Origin: [Clostridium] symbiosum
GTDB lineage: Bacteria > Bacillota > Clostridia > Lachnospirales > Lachnospiraceae
Direction: 5' to 3'
DNA length: 64,000 nucleotides
NCBI GenBank assembly: GCA_036419695.1
Contig: CP143946.1
Span: 1,448,001 to 1,512,000 of the forward strand
Shown: one piece after another, positions 1 to 9,315 of the stretch
How positions within the stretch are numbered: position 1 is the stretch's first letter
Layout: each line of letters starts with the position of its first letter
Program-made: the position numbers and the translations under genes
Notes under the pieces: model-generated
Seen by the model: only the letters and a program-made list of their open reading frames with translations
Database searches by the model: none
Told to the model about the DNA's origin: nothing

Positions 1-297
1 GGGGCCGCGATCACGGCCGGTTCCATTATCCAGTTAGTTGTAATCTTTATTGGTGATTTTAAGTTCGGCGTGTCGGTATCGGTGCCGGGCCTTATTATTG
101 CGATTTTATTGTCGGCGGCGGTCGCTGGCGTGTATCACTTTTTTGTATTTGCCGTAGACTATAGCAGGACAGAGTTTGTTCAGTTTGAGGATGATGATTA
201 TTATTACTATGTGAAGGCGGTTCCGAAGATCGCGGTGACAAAACCCGATGTAAAGGTGCAGAAGATTAACACGCGGAGGACGCCGAGACAAAAATAA
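1..297 (+). CDS. Membrane protein, C-terminal part (5' end outside window)
   Basis: The frame is open from base 1, so only about the last 98 residues are seen; a GTG at 70 would give 75 residues but cuts a frame that runs in from outside. One hydrophobic segment lies around residues 26-48 of the visible part, followed by an acidic, tyrosine-rich stretch (DDDYYYY) and a basic tail. It ends 34 bases upstream of cdaA in the same direction and may share its transcript. I do not recognise the family and assign no function. Confidence 0.6.
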   Translation, partial: GAAITAGSIIQLVVIFIGDFKFGVSVSVPGLIIAILLSAAVAGVYHFFVFAVDYSRTEFVQFEDDDYYYYVKAVPKIAVTKPDVKVQKINTRRTPRQK

Positions 298-331
298 AAA
301 ACAGATTAAAAAGATAAGAGGAGGTGAGCGC

Positions 332-1204
332 ATGGCCGATATTATTAAGGAACTGTATTCCTGGATAGCATTTGTGCCGGAGATTACTTTCAAAAACTTC
401 ATAGAAATTGCAATTATTACGATAGTTGTATATGAGATGCTGGTATGGATTAAGAATACAAGAGCATGGACCCTCCTGAAAGGTATTCTCTTTATATTTG
501 CGTTCGTCCTTGTGGCCGCCATATTGGAACTTGATACGATCCTGTGGCTGCTGGAAAAGACTTCTTATATTGCGGTGACGGCTATTCTGATTATTTTCCA
601 GCCGGAGCTTCGTAAGGCCCTGGAACAGCTTGGCAGCAAGAATGTCCTGACCAACCTGTTTACGGCGGATGACGTGAAGAAGAATGAAAGTTTTACCGAG
701 AAGACAATTAATGAACTGGTGAGAGCCAGCTTTGAGATGGGCAAGGTGAAGACAGGCGCCCTGATGGTAATCGAGAAAGCGACCTCCCTGGGAGAGATCG
801 AGAGAACCGGAATCGAAGTGGACGGCATCGTAACAAGCCAGCTTCTGATCAACATATTCGAACACAATACACCCCTGCACGACGGCGCCGTCGTTATCCG
901 GGGAAACCGTGTCACGGCTGCAACCTGTTATCTGCCTCTGTCGGACAACATGGCGATCAGCAAAGACCTGGGAACAAGGCACAGGGCTGCCGTTGGAGTC
1001 AGTGAATCGACGGACAGCGTGACAATCGTTGTCTCCGAGGAGACGGGACGCGTGTCGGTGGCATCGGGAGGCCAGCTCCGCAGAGTTGCAAGCGGAGACG
1101 AGCTGAGGAGCCTTCTGTCGACCCTGGTAAAACATGACGAGACGAGTGCAGGCAGATTTAAGATTTGGAAGGGAAGGCGGAAGAATGAAAGAAAAGCTGA
1201 CTAA
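332..1204 (+). CDS. cdaA: Diadenylate cyclase CdaA (c-di-AMP synthase)
   Basis: Membrane-bound enzyme that joins two ATP into cyclic di-AMP, a messenger that controls potassium, osmolyte and cell-wall balance. The 290 residues match the family length: hydrophobic helices in about residues 1-90, then a DisA_N catalytic domain with the DGA motif (LHDGAVVIRG) and the RHR motif (GTRHRAAVGVSE). The ATG follows a strong GAGGAGGTGAG site. The last 20 bases overlap the start of the YbbR-domain gene, the standard cdaA-cdaR arrangement of Firmicutes, which implies translational coupling and a shared role. Confidence 0.95.
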   Translation: MADIIKELYSWIAFVPEITFKNFIEIAIITIVVYEMLVWIKNTRAWTLLKGILFIFAFVLVAAILELDTILWLLEKTSYIAVTAILIIFQPELRKALEQLGSKNVLTNLFTADDVKKNESFTEKTINELVRASFEMGKVKTGALMVIEKATSLGEIERTGIEVDGIVTSQLLINIFEHNTPLHDGAVVIRGNRVTAATCYLPLSDNMAISKDLGTRHRAAVGVSESTDSVTIVVSEETGRVSVASGGQLRRVASGDELRSLLSTLVKHDETSAGRFKIWKGRRKNERKAD

Positions 1205-2570
1205 AAATTCCGGACTGAAGCTGATTTCCCTGCTCTGTGCATTTTTTGTATGGCTGGCTGTTGTGAATGTGGCCAATCCGGTGACTACAGACACAAAAGA
1301 GGTTCCGGTGGAACCGATCAACGAACAGGTTCTGGAAAAAGCGGATCTGACCTACGACATAGTAGGAAAGAAGACGGCGGTTATTACCTACCGCATCAGG
1401 ACCAAGGATAAGTATAAGATAAAGACCAGTGATTTCAGGGCATATGCGGATCTTGCCGAGATGTATGACGTGACGGGAGCCATCCCGATCAAGGTTGAGG
1501 TTGTGAATAACAATGAACTGTTTGAGACGACGCCGACGGTAAAATCGCCGGAGGTCATTAAGATACAGACGGAAGCGCTGCAGACTAAGGATTTCCCGTT
1601 AAAGGCGCTGCCGTACGGCAATCTGGCCGACGGATACCAGCCGGGTGAGATTACGATGTCCCCGGATCATGTGAGCATCAAGGGACCGGTTTCACTGATT
1701 GGACAGATCAATGGAGTTGGTATTGAGTTTAATATTGACGGCGTCAGCAGCGATATTTCCGGGACGGAAACTCCTGTATTCTTTGATGCCAACGGAAACA
1801 GCCTGATGGAGCAGCTTGGTGACAGCGTAAAAGTACTGGGCGGAGACATCAGTTATACAATGCAGGTTCTTAAGACCAAGACGGTGCCGCTCGACTTTGT
1901 GGTCACGGGCGAAGTTGCCCAGGGATACAAGTATACGGGCGTGGAGACAAGCGTTAAGAACGTGGAAGTGGCAGGACTTAAGTCGGATCTGGCGGGTATG
2001 AGCACGATAACGGTTCAAGATCCGCTTCTCAACATCGACGGCGCCACCACGGACAAGGTCTGCGAGATCGATTTGAAGGATTTCCTGGAACCGAACGTCA
2101 CGATAGCCGGTATGAGCGATACGGTCATTAAGGTGGTTCTCAAGGTGGAGCCTCTGAGAGAGAAGACGTTTACGGTAGATACGAAGGACATACCGATGAG
2201 CGGTAAGTCGGACGGCTACTCCTACACATTTGACGATGAGAAAGCGGAAATCAAAGTGCGCGGGCTCAAAGAGGATCTGGACAGCCTTTCCACGGCAAAG
2301 ATGAGTATCCATGCCGATGTGACGGGGCTTGGAGTGGGAACCCATAACGTCAGGGTGTCGCTTCAGCTGGATGATGCATTCGAAGTAATTGCTTATCCCG
2401 AAGTGTCGATCACGATTGCCGAGAAGTCACCGGCCGATGTGGTTTCCGGAACCGCGGCCGAGACAAAAGCGGGTGAATCAAAACCAAATGAAACGAAATC
2501 AAATGAGACAAAATCGGCTGAAAGCAGCGCGGCTGAATCAAAACCTGCTGAAAGTAAGCCGGAAGAATAG
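1185..2570 (+). CDS. cdaR: CdaA regulatory protein CdaR (YbbR-domain protein)
   Basis: Extracytoplasmic partner that modulates CdaA activity in this gene family. I use the ATG at 1185, which follows GGAAGGCGG, in place of a longer frame from 1134 that lies deep inside cdaA. One N-terminal membrane anchor (about residues 10-30) is followed by about four YbbR repeats and a low-complexity Lys/Glu/Ser/Pro tail made of ETKS/ESKP-like units, perhaps a wall-spanning spacer. It overlaps cdaA by 20 bases and is followed after 20 bases by the HPr-like gene. Confidence 0.9.
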   Translation: MKEKLTKNSGLKLISLLCAFFVWLAVVNVANPVTTDTKEVPVEPINEQVLEKADLTYDIVGKKTAVITYRIRTKDKYKIKTSDFRAYADLAEMYDVTGAIPIKVEVVNNNELFETTPTVKSPEVIKIQTEALQTKDFPLKALPYGNLADGYQPGEITMSPDHVSIKGPVSLIGQINGVGIEFNIDGVSSDISGTETPVFFDANGNSLMEQLGDSVKVLGGDISYTMQVLKTKTVPLDFVVTGEVAQGYKYTGVETSVKNVEVAGLKSDLAGMSTITVQDPLLNIDGATTDKVCEIDLKDFLEPNVTIAGMSDTVIKVVLKVEPLREKTFTVDTKDIPMSGKSDGYSYTFDDEKAEIKVRGLKEDLDSLSTAKMSIHADVTGLGVGTHNVRVSLQLDDAFEVIAYPEVSITIAEKSPADVVSGTAAETKAGESKPNETKSNETKSAESSAAESKPAESKPEE

Positions 2571-2590
2571 TAAAGAGGGGTTATTTTGTC

Positions 2591-2854
2591 ATGGTTAAGG
2601 CAAAAATAAAAATTAGGAACCCAATCGGCCTCCATCTGAGGCCGGCCGGGATTTTCTGTAATGAAGCTGGAAAGTTTGACTGCTCCATTATGTTCAGTTT
2701 CAGAAATTCAGTATCGAATGCCAAGAGCGTGCTGAGCGTTCTGGGGGCCTGCATCAAATGCGGGGATGAGATTGAATTTATCTGTGACGGTAAAGACGAG
2801 GAGGAAGCATTGTCCGCGATGTTAAAGATCGTGAACGACGGCCTCGGCGAGTAA
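2591..2854 (+). CDS. ptsH: HPr-like phosphocarrier protein
   Basis: Small cytoplasmic phosphocarrier of the PTS, phosphorylated by Enzyme I. At 87 residues it has normal HPr length. The active His15 is in GLHLRPAG and a Ser46 (AKSVLSVLG) sits where HPr kinase phosphorylates the protein in Gram-positive bacteria. Leu replaces the usual Ala in the HxRP motif and the cysteine content (Cys23, 31, 54, 57) is high, so it may be a divergent HPr, but its position directly ahead of the Enzyme I gene (27-base gap) supports the ptsHI reading. Confidence 0.85.
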   Translation: MVKAKIKIRNPIGLHLRPAGIFCNEAGKFDCSIMFSFRNSVSNAKSVLSVLGACIKCGDEIEFICDGKDEEEALSAMLKIVNDGLGE

Positions 2855-2881
2855 AATAATCCGGAAAGAGGAGGAACCACA

Positions 2882-4594
2882 ATGGCAAGAGGAACAGGTG
2901 CATCGGCCGGTATTGGCATCGGCAGGGCTGTCATTCTGAAAGAAGAGCAGCTCGTGATCGAGAATACCGCGGTAGAAGATGCAGAAGCAGAGAAATTACG
3001 TTTTAAAAAGGCGGTAGAACAGAGCATCGCGGATGTGAGCGTCCTGGCAGAGGACATGGCATCCAGAATCGGTGAAAAAGAAGCTGAGATTTTGAACGGT
3101 CATTTAATGCTTTTACAGGATCCGATGCTGACGGGCGAAATCGAGAACCAGATTGAAAACGATAAGGTCTGCAGCGAATTTGCGGTGGAGACAGTCTGCA
3201 ATATGTATGCGGATATGTTTGCTTCCATGGATGATGAACTGATGCAGCAGAGAGCTGCGGATATGAGAGACATTAAGACAAGAATGCAGAAGCTGCTTCT
3301 GGGAGTCCAGTCGGTGGACGTATCCCTTCTTCCGGCCGGGACGATCCTGATGGCGGAGGACCTTACCCCGTCCGTGACCGCAGGAATCAATCCGTCCAAT
3401 GTGACTGGTATAGTTACGGAGCTCGGAGGACGCACCTCCCACTCGGCTATCCTGTCCAGGGCGCTGGAGATTCCGGCCGTTGTGGCGGCAGCGGGAATCC
3501 TCAGCGAGGTGAAGGACGGAGACGAACTGATCCTGGACGGCGAGACGGGTGAGATTTTTCTAAATCCCGACAGTTCCCTGCGTGCAGAGTACGAACAGAA
3601 GAGAAGTGTTTATTTACAGGAAAAAGAGGAGCTTAAGAAATATATCGGCATGTCCAGCACCACGAAGGACGGCGTGACGGTGGAAGTAGCGGCCAACATC
3701 GGAAAACCGGAGGATGTGGACCGGGTGATTGCCTATGACGGAGAGGGCATCGGCCTTTTCAGGACGGAATTCCTGTTTATGGACCGGAATGAGATGCCGA
3801 CCGAGGAAGAGCAGTTTGAGGCGTATCAGAAGGTAGCTGTGGCCATGAAGGGCAAACCCGTGATTATCAGGACCCTGGATATCGGCGGCGATAAGGAAAT
3901 CCCTTACATGGGTCTTAAGAAGGATGAGAATCCGTTTCTGGGCTACAGGGCAATCCGTTTCTGTCTCGACAGAAAAGACGATATCTACCGCCCGCAGCTT
4001 CGCGCCCTCTTAAGAGCCAGCGCCTTCGGCAATATTAAGATTATGGTGCCAATGGTTACCTGCATTGAAGAATACAGGGAGGCAAGGGCGCTTGTAACCG
4101 ACATCATGAAAGAACTGGATGAAAAAGGAATTGCATACAACAAAGAGATTCAGGTCGGAATCATGGTCGAGACGGCGGCAGCATCCCTGATGGCGGATGT
4201 GTTTGCCAAAGAAGTCGATTTCTTCAGTATCGGCACCAATGACCTGACACAGTATACGATGTCGGTAGACCGCGGCAACGATAAGGTATCTTACCTTTAT
4301 TCCACGTTCAACCCGGCTGTCCTGCGGAGCATCCGCCACATTATCGAGTGCGGACGGAGAGAGGGCATCATGGTGGGAATGTGCGGTGAGGCTGCCAGTG
4401 ATCCGCTGATGATTCCACTGCTTCTGGCCTTTGGGCTTAACGAATTCAGTATGAGCGCATCGGCCATCCTGAAGGCAAGAAAATATATTACCGAATACAG
4501 CGTGGAAGAGCTGAAAGCGGTTGCGGATAAGGCTATGAGCCTTGTGACGGCGGCCGAGATTGAACAGTTAATGAAAGAATTTGTCAGGGGTTGA
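2882..4594 (+). CDS. ptsI: PTS Enzyme I (phosphoenolpyruvate-protein phosphotransferase)
   Basis: Transfers phosphate from phosphoenolpyruvate to HPr, the first step of PTS sugar uptake. At 570 residues it has family length. Domains in order: N-terminal HPr-binding domain, the phosphohistidine domain with GGRTSHSAILSRAL (His near residue 186), and the C-terminal PEP-binding barrel with GIGLFRTEFLFMDR, GTNDLTQYTMSVDR and the active cysteine motif MVGMCGEAA. A strong AGAGGAGG site precedes the ATG. It is the last gene of the cdaA-cdaR-ptsH-ptsI run. Confidence 0.96.
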   Translation: MARGTGASAGIGIGRAVILKEEQLVIENTAVEDAEAEKLRFKKAVEQSIADVSVLAEDMASRIGEKEAEILNGHLMLLQDPMLTGEIENQIENDKVCSEFAVETVCNMYADMFASMDDELMQQRAADMRDIKTRMQKLLLGVQSVDVSLLPAGTILMAEDLTPSVTAGINPSNVTGIVTELGGRTSHSAILSRALEIPAVVAAAGILSEVKDGDELILDGETGEIFLNPDSSLRAEYEQKRSVYLQEKEELKKYIGMSSTTKDGVTVEVAANIGKPEDVDRVIAYDGEGIGLFRTEFLFMDRNEMPTEEEQFEAYQKVAVAMKGKPVIIRTLDIGGDKEIPYMGLKKDENPFLGYRAIRFCLDRKDDIYRPQLRALLRASAFGNIKIMVPMVTCIEEYREARALVTDIMKELDEKGIAYNKEIQVGIMVETAAASLMADVFAKEVDFFSIGTNDLTQYTMSVDRGNDKVSYLYSTFNPAVLRSIRHIIECGRREGIMVGMCGEAASDPLMIPLLLAFGLNEFSMSASAILKARKYITEYSVEELKAVADKAMSLVTAAEIEQLMKEFVRG

Positions 4595-4860
4595 GAAAGT
4601 GGCCGAAACACGGGATACCGCCTTTTTTCCGACCGTGAATGAACGGATATGCTGCAGTTTGTAACACAGCCGTTTATGGCAGCGTTGGGAACCGTGCATT
4701 TATCTGACTGAGGAGAAGAGGTGCCGCATAATTATAATTGTATCATTACAAATTATGATTATGCGGCATTTGGCATTGAGTGGCAGTGACAAGATCGCGA
4801 AGCTTACTTTTCGTTGCTGATGCCTTTTAAAAATACAGAAATACCGTAAAGGATGAAATT
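4595..4860. other. Intergenic region with a long hairpin
   Basis: This 266-base gap contains no recognisable gene. Its main structure is a near-perfect inverted repeat of about 17 base pairs, 4723-4739 against 4751-4767 (arms begin GCCGCATAAT and end ATTATGCGGC), with an 11-base loop. No T-run follows directly, so it is a poor textbook intrinsic terminator; it may still end the ptsI transcript or protect its 3' end. AAGGATG just before 4861 serves the next gene. Confidence 0.55.
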
Positions 4861-6147
4861 ATGACAGTTTACCTATTGTGTTATGCGGCCGCATGGCTGT
4901 TTTCATTAAGCGGCCATTTTTATCTGTCCGGAGCCGGACTGATAGGGGCAGCCGTGTATCTCTATATGGAGGATTACAGAAAAACAGAAAATATGCTGAA
5001 TCTTCGGGGGCTCTTTTCGCTCTCCTGGGTGGGAGGGCAGGGACTGGCCTGTTTGAAGCTGAGCAGACTGGGGGCAAGCTGGTCCCCTGTGACCTGGCTC
5101 TGTTTTCTGGCGGCATTTGCCGGATTTTACTGCACCTTCCGGTTCCTGGAGCATTACCTGGGAGTGGATCGGGTGAGTCCGCTGCGGTACAACGGGTTCG
5201 GCAATTACGAGCAGTCCGTTTTTTTCTGTGCCTGCGGCCTGACGATCGTCTCCTTCGGATGTTTCCTGATTGAGGCGGCGGCTTTGGGCTTTGTGCCGCT
5301 GTTTGTCAGGGGAGTGCCGCATGCCTATTCGGCCTTTCATCTGACGGGAATCCACTATTTTACCGTATCTTGTGTTCTGGTGCCGTCCATGTGCGTAATA
5401 TACTTTTGTATTAACAGGGGAAGGGACAGGATAAAAAGCATCATAATGGCGGTGATGGGCCTGCTGTCCCTGGCCGTTCCGCTCCTCTGTGTTTCCAGAT
5501 TCCAGCTGATATTTGCGGTGATCCTGGCCGTCCTGACCTACATACAGATGGACGGAAGGCTGAACCTTCTCTACGCGGTCTTTGCGATGGCGGCCCTGGT
5601 GCCTCTCTATCTGCTGCTGACCGTCGCGAGGAGCCATGACGTGTCCTATCTGAATGCGGTCTTTGAGATGAAGAATGAAAATATGCCGATTTTTATTACC
5701 CAGCCCTATATGTATGTGGCAAACAATTATGACAATTTCAACTGTCTGGTGGAGGGACTGGACAGTCATTCCTGGGGCCTCAAGATGCTGGCTCCGCTGT
5801 GGACTTTAACCGGGCTTAAATTCAAATTCCCCGCGCTGACGAATTTCCCATACTTTGTCAACCGCGAGGAACTGACCACCCTGACCATATTTTATGACGC
5901 CTATTATGATTTCGGAATCATTGGAGTGCTCGGTCTTTCCTGCATTCTGGGGGGACTGGCTTTCTATTTGATGCAGAAGATGAAAAAGGTGCGCAATCCG
6001 ATTACGTATCTGTTCTATTCCCAGATCGCAATTTACATGATGCTGTCTTTTTTCACCACCTGGTACAGCAACCCGACAACCTGGTTCTATCTGGCGGCCA
6101 CGGGGGCGATCGCATTTGCGACGTCCAGGCGCTGGGGAACCATCTGA
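4861..6147 (+). CDS. Oligosaccharide repeat-unit polymerase-like membrane protein
   Basis: Polytopic membrane protein of 428 residues with about ten to twelve hydrophobic segments along its whole length. The spacing of helices and the extracytoplasmic loop with PYMYVANNYDNFN resemble the Wzy/oligosaccharide repeat-unit polymerase group that joins sugar repeat units on the outer face of the membrane. There are no glycosyltransferase or flippase genes next to it, so it is an isolated gene and the substrate cannot be guessed. The family assignment rests on overall look, not on a catalytic motif. Confidence 0.65.
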   Translation: MTVYLLCYAAAWLFSLSGHFYLSGAGLIGAAVYLYMEDYRKTENMLNLRGLFSLSWVGGQGLACLKLSRLGASWSPVTWLCFLAAFAGFYCTFRFLEHYLGVDRVSPLRYNGFGNYEQSVFFCACGLTIVSFGCFLIEAAALGFVPLFVRGVPHAYSAFHLTGIHYFTVSCVLVPSMCVIYFCINRGRDRIKSIIMAVMGLLSLAVPLLCVSRFQLIFAVILAVLTYIQMDGRLNLLYAVFAMAALVPLYLLLTVARSHDVSYLNAVFEMKNENMPIFITQPYMYVANNYDNFNCLVEGLDSHSWGLKMLAPLWTLTGLKFKFPALTNFPYFVNREELTTLTIFYDAYYDFGIIGVLGLSCILGGLAFYLMQKMKKVRNPITYLFYSQIAIYMMLSFFTTWYSNPTTWFYLAATGAIAFATSRRWGTI

Positions 6148-6175
6148 TTACCACGAAGCAAAGGGGATATGAGAG

Positions 6176-7366
6176 ATGATTTCAAAAAAAATGATACCAC
6201 TTATGCAGAACAACTCTGCAATCAGAATGATGTTTGAAGAAGGAAAAAAACTTGCCGCCATCCACGGAGCCGAAAATGTATTTGATTTCAGCCTGGGAAA
6301 TCCCAGCGTACCGGCGCCCGCCGAAGTAAATCAGGCAATTGCGGATATAATAAAAGAGGAAGATTCTCTTTTTATCCACGGTTATATGTCAAATGCCGGA
6401 TATGAAGATGTCCGCGGGACGATAGCGGATTCACTGAACAGACGGTTTCACACGTCGTTTGGGATGGCGAATATCCTGATGACGGTGGGGGCGGCCAGCG
6501 GCCTTAACGTAATTTTAAAGACCATCCTGGATCCGGGTGACCAGGTCATCACATTTGCCCCGTATTTTGTGGAGTACGGCTCCTATGTGCGCAACTACGA
6601 CGGAGAACTGGTGGTGGTTCCCCCGAACACGGCCGATTTCCAGCCTGATTTAAAGAAACTTGAGGAAAAGATTAACGGCAGGACAAAAGCCGTTATTATC
6701 AATACTCCCAACAATCCCACCGGCGTGATTTATTCCGATGAAACGCTTAAAAATATCGCCTCGGTATTGGAAAAGAAGGAGAAGGAGCTGGGGATTTCCA
6801 TCGTCCTGATCTCAGATGAACCATACAGGGAGCTGGCTTATGACGGAGCTGTGGTACCCTGGGTGACAAACTATTACCATAATACCGTGGTCTGCTACTC
6901 CTACAGCAAATCCCTGTCCCTGCCGGGAGAGCGTATCGGCTATCTGGTCATCCCGGACGAGATGGAGGACAGTAAGAACGTGATTCAGGCCGCTACGATA
7001 GCCAACCGGGTCCTGGGCTGCGTCAACGCGCCTTCCCTGATGCAGAGAGTCATCAAACGCTGCGTGGATGCGGAGGTGGATGTGGCTGCCTACGACAGGA
7101 ACAGAAACCTGTTGTACAACGGGCTGAAGGGATATGGATTTGAATGCATCAAACCGGAGGGGGCTTTTTACCTCTTTGTGAAATCACCGGTGGAGGATGA
7201 AAAAGAATTCTGTGAGACGGCGAAGCAGTTTAATGTGCTCGTGGTTCCGGGAAGCTCTTTTGCCTGCCCGGGATATGTGAGAATTGCCTACTGTGTTGCT
7301 TATGAAAGAATTGAACGCTCCATGGCGGCATTTAAAAAGATCGCGGAGCATTACCATTTAATTTAA
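6176..7366 (+). CDS. Pyridoxal-phosphate aminotransferase, class I/II
   Basis: Cytoplasmic aminotransferase of fold type I with 396 residues, the usual length. Visible landmarks are the substrate-side GNPSVPAP, the NTPNNPTGVIYS motif, SDEPYRELAYDG, and the PLP lysine in YSYSKSLSLPGERIGY (near residue 244). The family covers aspartate, aromatic and branched-chain enzymes; the sequence alone does not decide the substrate. It starts 28 bases after the polymerase-like gene and 34 bases before ytvI, so the three may be cotranscribed. Confidence 0.9.
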   Translation: MISKKMIPLMQNNSAIRMMFEEGKKLAAIHGAENVFDFSLGNPSVPAPAEVNQAIADIIKEEDSLFIHGYMSNAGYEDVRGTIADSLNRRFHTSFGMANILMTVGAASGLNVILKTILDPGDQVITFAPYFVEYGSYVRNYDGELVVVPPNTADFQPDLKKLEEKINGRTKAVIINTPNNPTGVIYSDETLKNIASVLEKKEKELGISIVLISDEPYRELAYDGAVVPWVTNYYHNTVVCYSYSKSLSLPGERIGYLVIPDEMEDSKNVIQAATIANRVLGCVNAPSLMQRVIKRCVDAEVDVAAYDRNRNLLYNGLKGYGFECIKPEGAFYLFVKSPVEDEKEFCETAKQFNVLVVPGSSFACPGYVRIAYCVAYERIERSMAAFKKIAEHYHLI

Positions 7367-7400
7367 GCCGGAAAATGCCGGCTTCGGGAGGTGTTGTGCG

Positions 7401-8531
7401 TTGGAGGATGTAAAAAAATATCTCAGGATGATTTTAAATATTGTAATTCCTCTGGCAGGACTTTGCCTTGTATGCTTTCTGGGACCAAAGCTGCTGAGCT
7501 TTTTTATGCCCTTTGTGATCGGCTGGATTATCGCAATGATTGCCAATCCCCTGGTGCGGTTTCTGGAACGCCACTTAAAGCTGGTTCGGCGCCACGGTTC
7601 CATGGTAATTATCGTGGGCGTGCTTGTGCTGGTAATCGGTCTTCTGTATCTGGCTATTACCTGGATTTACTCGGAGTTAGCCGGCTTTGTCGGAGACCTG
7701 CCGCTGCTCTATGAAAATGCGCTCAGCGAAATATCGAATGCGATTCAGAACAGCCAGAAGCTGCTCACCTATCTGCCGGACAGTCTCCAGAAACCGCTTT
7801 TGGAAATCTCCAACAATCTGGGAGGAACCATCGGCACTCTGTTTTCCAAAGCCGCCGCCCCAACGGTGGAGATTGCGGGAAATGTGGCAAAACGGATTCC
7901 CAATGTCATGGTAAATACGGTTATCATGATTCTGGCATCTTACCTGTTTCTGGCGGAGCGTGAGAAGATTCTCCGCGTCCTGAGAGCGGCGCTGCCGCCG
8001 TTTGTATTCCGCTATGCGGAATATCTGAAAAAAGACGCCAGAGGCCTGATCGGCGGCTACTTCCTGGCGCAGTTTCGGATTATGTTTGTGGTGGCCGCCA
8101 TCCTCGCGGCCGGACTGTTAATATTGGGAGTGAAATACAGTCTGCTGCTGGCAATCTTTATCGCCCTGTTAGACTTCCTTCCGATTTTCGGAACGGGAAC
8201 CGTCCTGATCCCCTGGGCTGTTGTGAAGCTGTTTTCTGCGGAGTACCCATACGCCGTGGGGCTGATTCTGATTTACATTACAACCCAGGTAGTCCGCCAG
8301 ATTATCCAGCCGAAGATAGTCGGAGACTCCATGGGGCTGCCGCCGCTTCTCACGCTCTTCCTCCTGTATATGGGATTCAAACTGAGCGGAATAGCCGGAA
8401 TGATCCTGGCGGTGCCGATTGGGCTTGTGTTTATCAACTTCTATAAATACGGGGCATTTGACTCGATGATTGAGAATATGAAGATGTTGATTCGGGAGGT
8501 TAGTGAGTTTAGAAAAGGGGGAGGGGATTGA
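7401..8531 (+). CDS. ytvI: Sporulation integral membrane protein YtvI (AI-2E transporter family)
   Basis: Multi-pass membrane protein of 376 residues in the PF01594/AI-2E exporter family; clostridial members of this length are usually annotated as YtvI and linked to sporulation, though the transported substrate is unknown. I use the TTG at 7401 because GGGAGG lies 8 bases upstream. About eight hydrophobic segments are seen, including the typical C-terminal part with DFLPIFGTGTVLIPW and IIQPKIVGDSMGLPPLL. Its stop codon (8529-8531) lies at the very edge of inverted repeat element A. Confidence 0.85.
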   Translation: MEDVKKYLRMILNIVIPLAGLCLVCFLGPKLLSFFMPFVIGWIIAMIANPLVRFLERHLKLVRRHGSMVIIVGVLVLVIGLLYLAITWIYSELAGFVGDLPLLYENALSEISNAIQNSQKLLTYLPDSLQKPLLEISNNLGGTIGTLFSKAAAPTVEIAGNVAKRIPNVMVNTVIMILASYLFLAEREKILRVLRAALPPFVFRYAEYLKKDARGLIGGYFLAQFRIMFVVAAILAAGLLILGVKYSLLLAIFIALLDFLPIFGTGTVLIPWAVVKLFSAEYPYAVGLILIYITTQVVRQIIQPKIVGDSMGLPPLLTLFLLYMGFKLSGIAGMILAVPIGLVFINFYKYGAFDSMIENMKMLIREVSEFRKGGGD

Positions 8532-9315
8532 GGAATGAGAACGCCGCCGTCAGGTCGGGGGCGGGATGGTGAGAGGGAGGTTATGAGTCTTCAGTCCCGG
8601 TTGGTAAGTTGTCGTGGGTGGGAAATCCGGGCAGAAAAAGTTCCTGCGGGAAACGCTTGCGCTCTTCGGAGTACATAGTGGTACTAACCTCGAAAAGACC
8701 TCGGTAAGTACCAATGAACTCCCAGGTTCCCTCCGGAATCTTTTTCTCCCGGATTCCCCACGGGAAGGTTATGGCCGGGACTGAAGACGCGAAGGTTTTC
8801 GCCATCCCGTAACCCGGCCTGCGGCCGCTGAATTGTTCTGCTTCTTCAAAAGGGGAGGTATTGTCGCGGCCACTATGTTATCTTGAGGGGCTAGAGAATG
8901 CCTCCTGTTTGGTATGGGAAGAATCATCAGGAGAAACCGTCAGCACGTAAAAGTATTGCAATTATGTAGTGGTTGCGACAATACCTCCCCCTTACTTGAC
9001 GAAAGAGACAATCAGCCGCTGAAGATGACGGACGGGGCAACACCCTTCACTGAGTCTTCAGTCCCGTCGACAACCTGCCCGGGGAAGGAGGAGAAAAACT
9101 TTCCGGAGGGCGACCTTGAAGCCCGCCGGTGCTTGGCGAGGTATTTTCGAGCCTAGCATCCTCTGCGCGCTTCACAAGCGGGAGCGAGTCCCCGTAGGAA
9201 TTTTTTTCTCCGGATTCCCCCTCACCACAACCTGAAACCGGGACTGAAGACTCATCCACACCCACCCACTCCCCCGTCCGCCATCTTACAGAGGCGTCCT
9301 CACATCTCAACTAAA
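8525..9315. repeat. Nested palindromic element, copy A (inverted relative to copy B)
   Basis: This gap between two convergent genes holds no gene. It has three nested layers. The outer ends are imperfect inverted repeats of about 20 bases (TTGAG-ATGAG-ACGCC type at 8528 and on the other strand at 9310). Inside are two units bounded by TGAGTCTTCAGTCCCGG and its complement: 8584-8788 and 9051-9254. The centre, 8852-8992, is bounded by GGGGAGGTATTGTCGCGGCC and its near complement. The whole matches the reverse complement of 15491-16196. Both flanking stop codons (ytvI, AraC) lie in its edges. No transposase is encoded, so it is MITE-like or a structured intergenic repeat. Confidence 0.85.

Noticed and set aside
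266..1321. Long open frame on the minus strand opposite cdaA
   Set aside because: It is the antisense shadow of well-supported genes, with no ribosome site or recognisable domain.
8581..9310. Several open frames on both strands inside repeat element A
   Set aside because: They arise from the palindromic repeat, have no ribosome sites and are not conserved between copies A and B.
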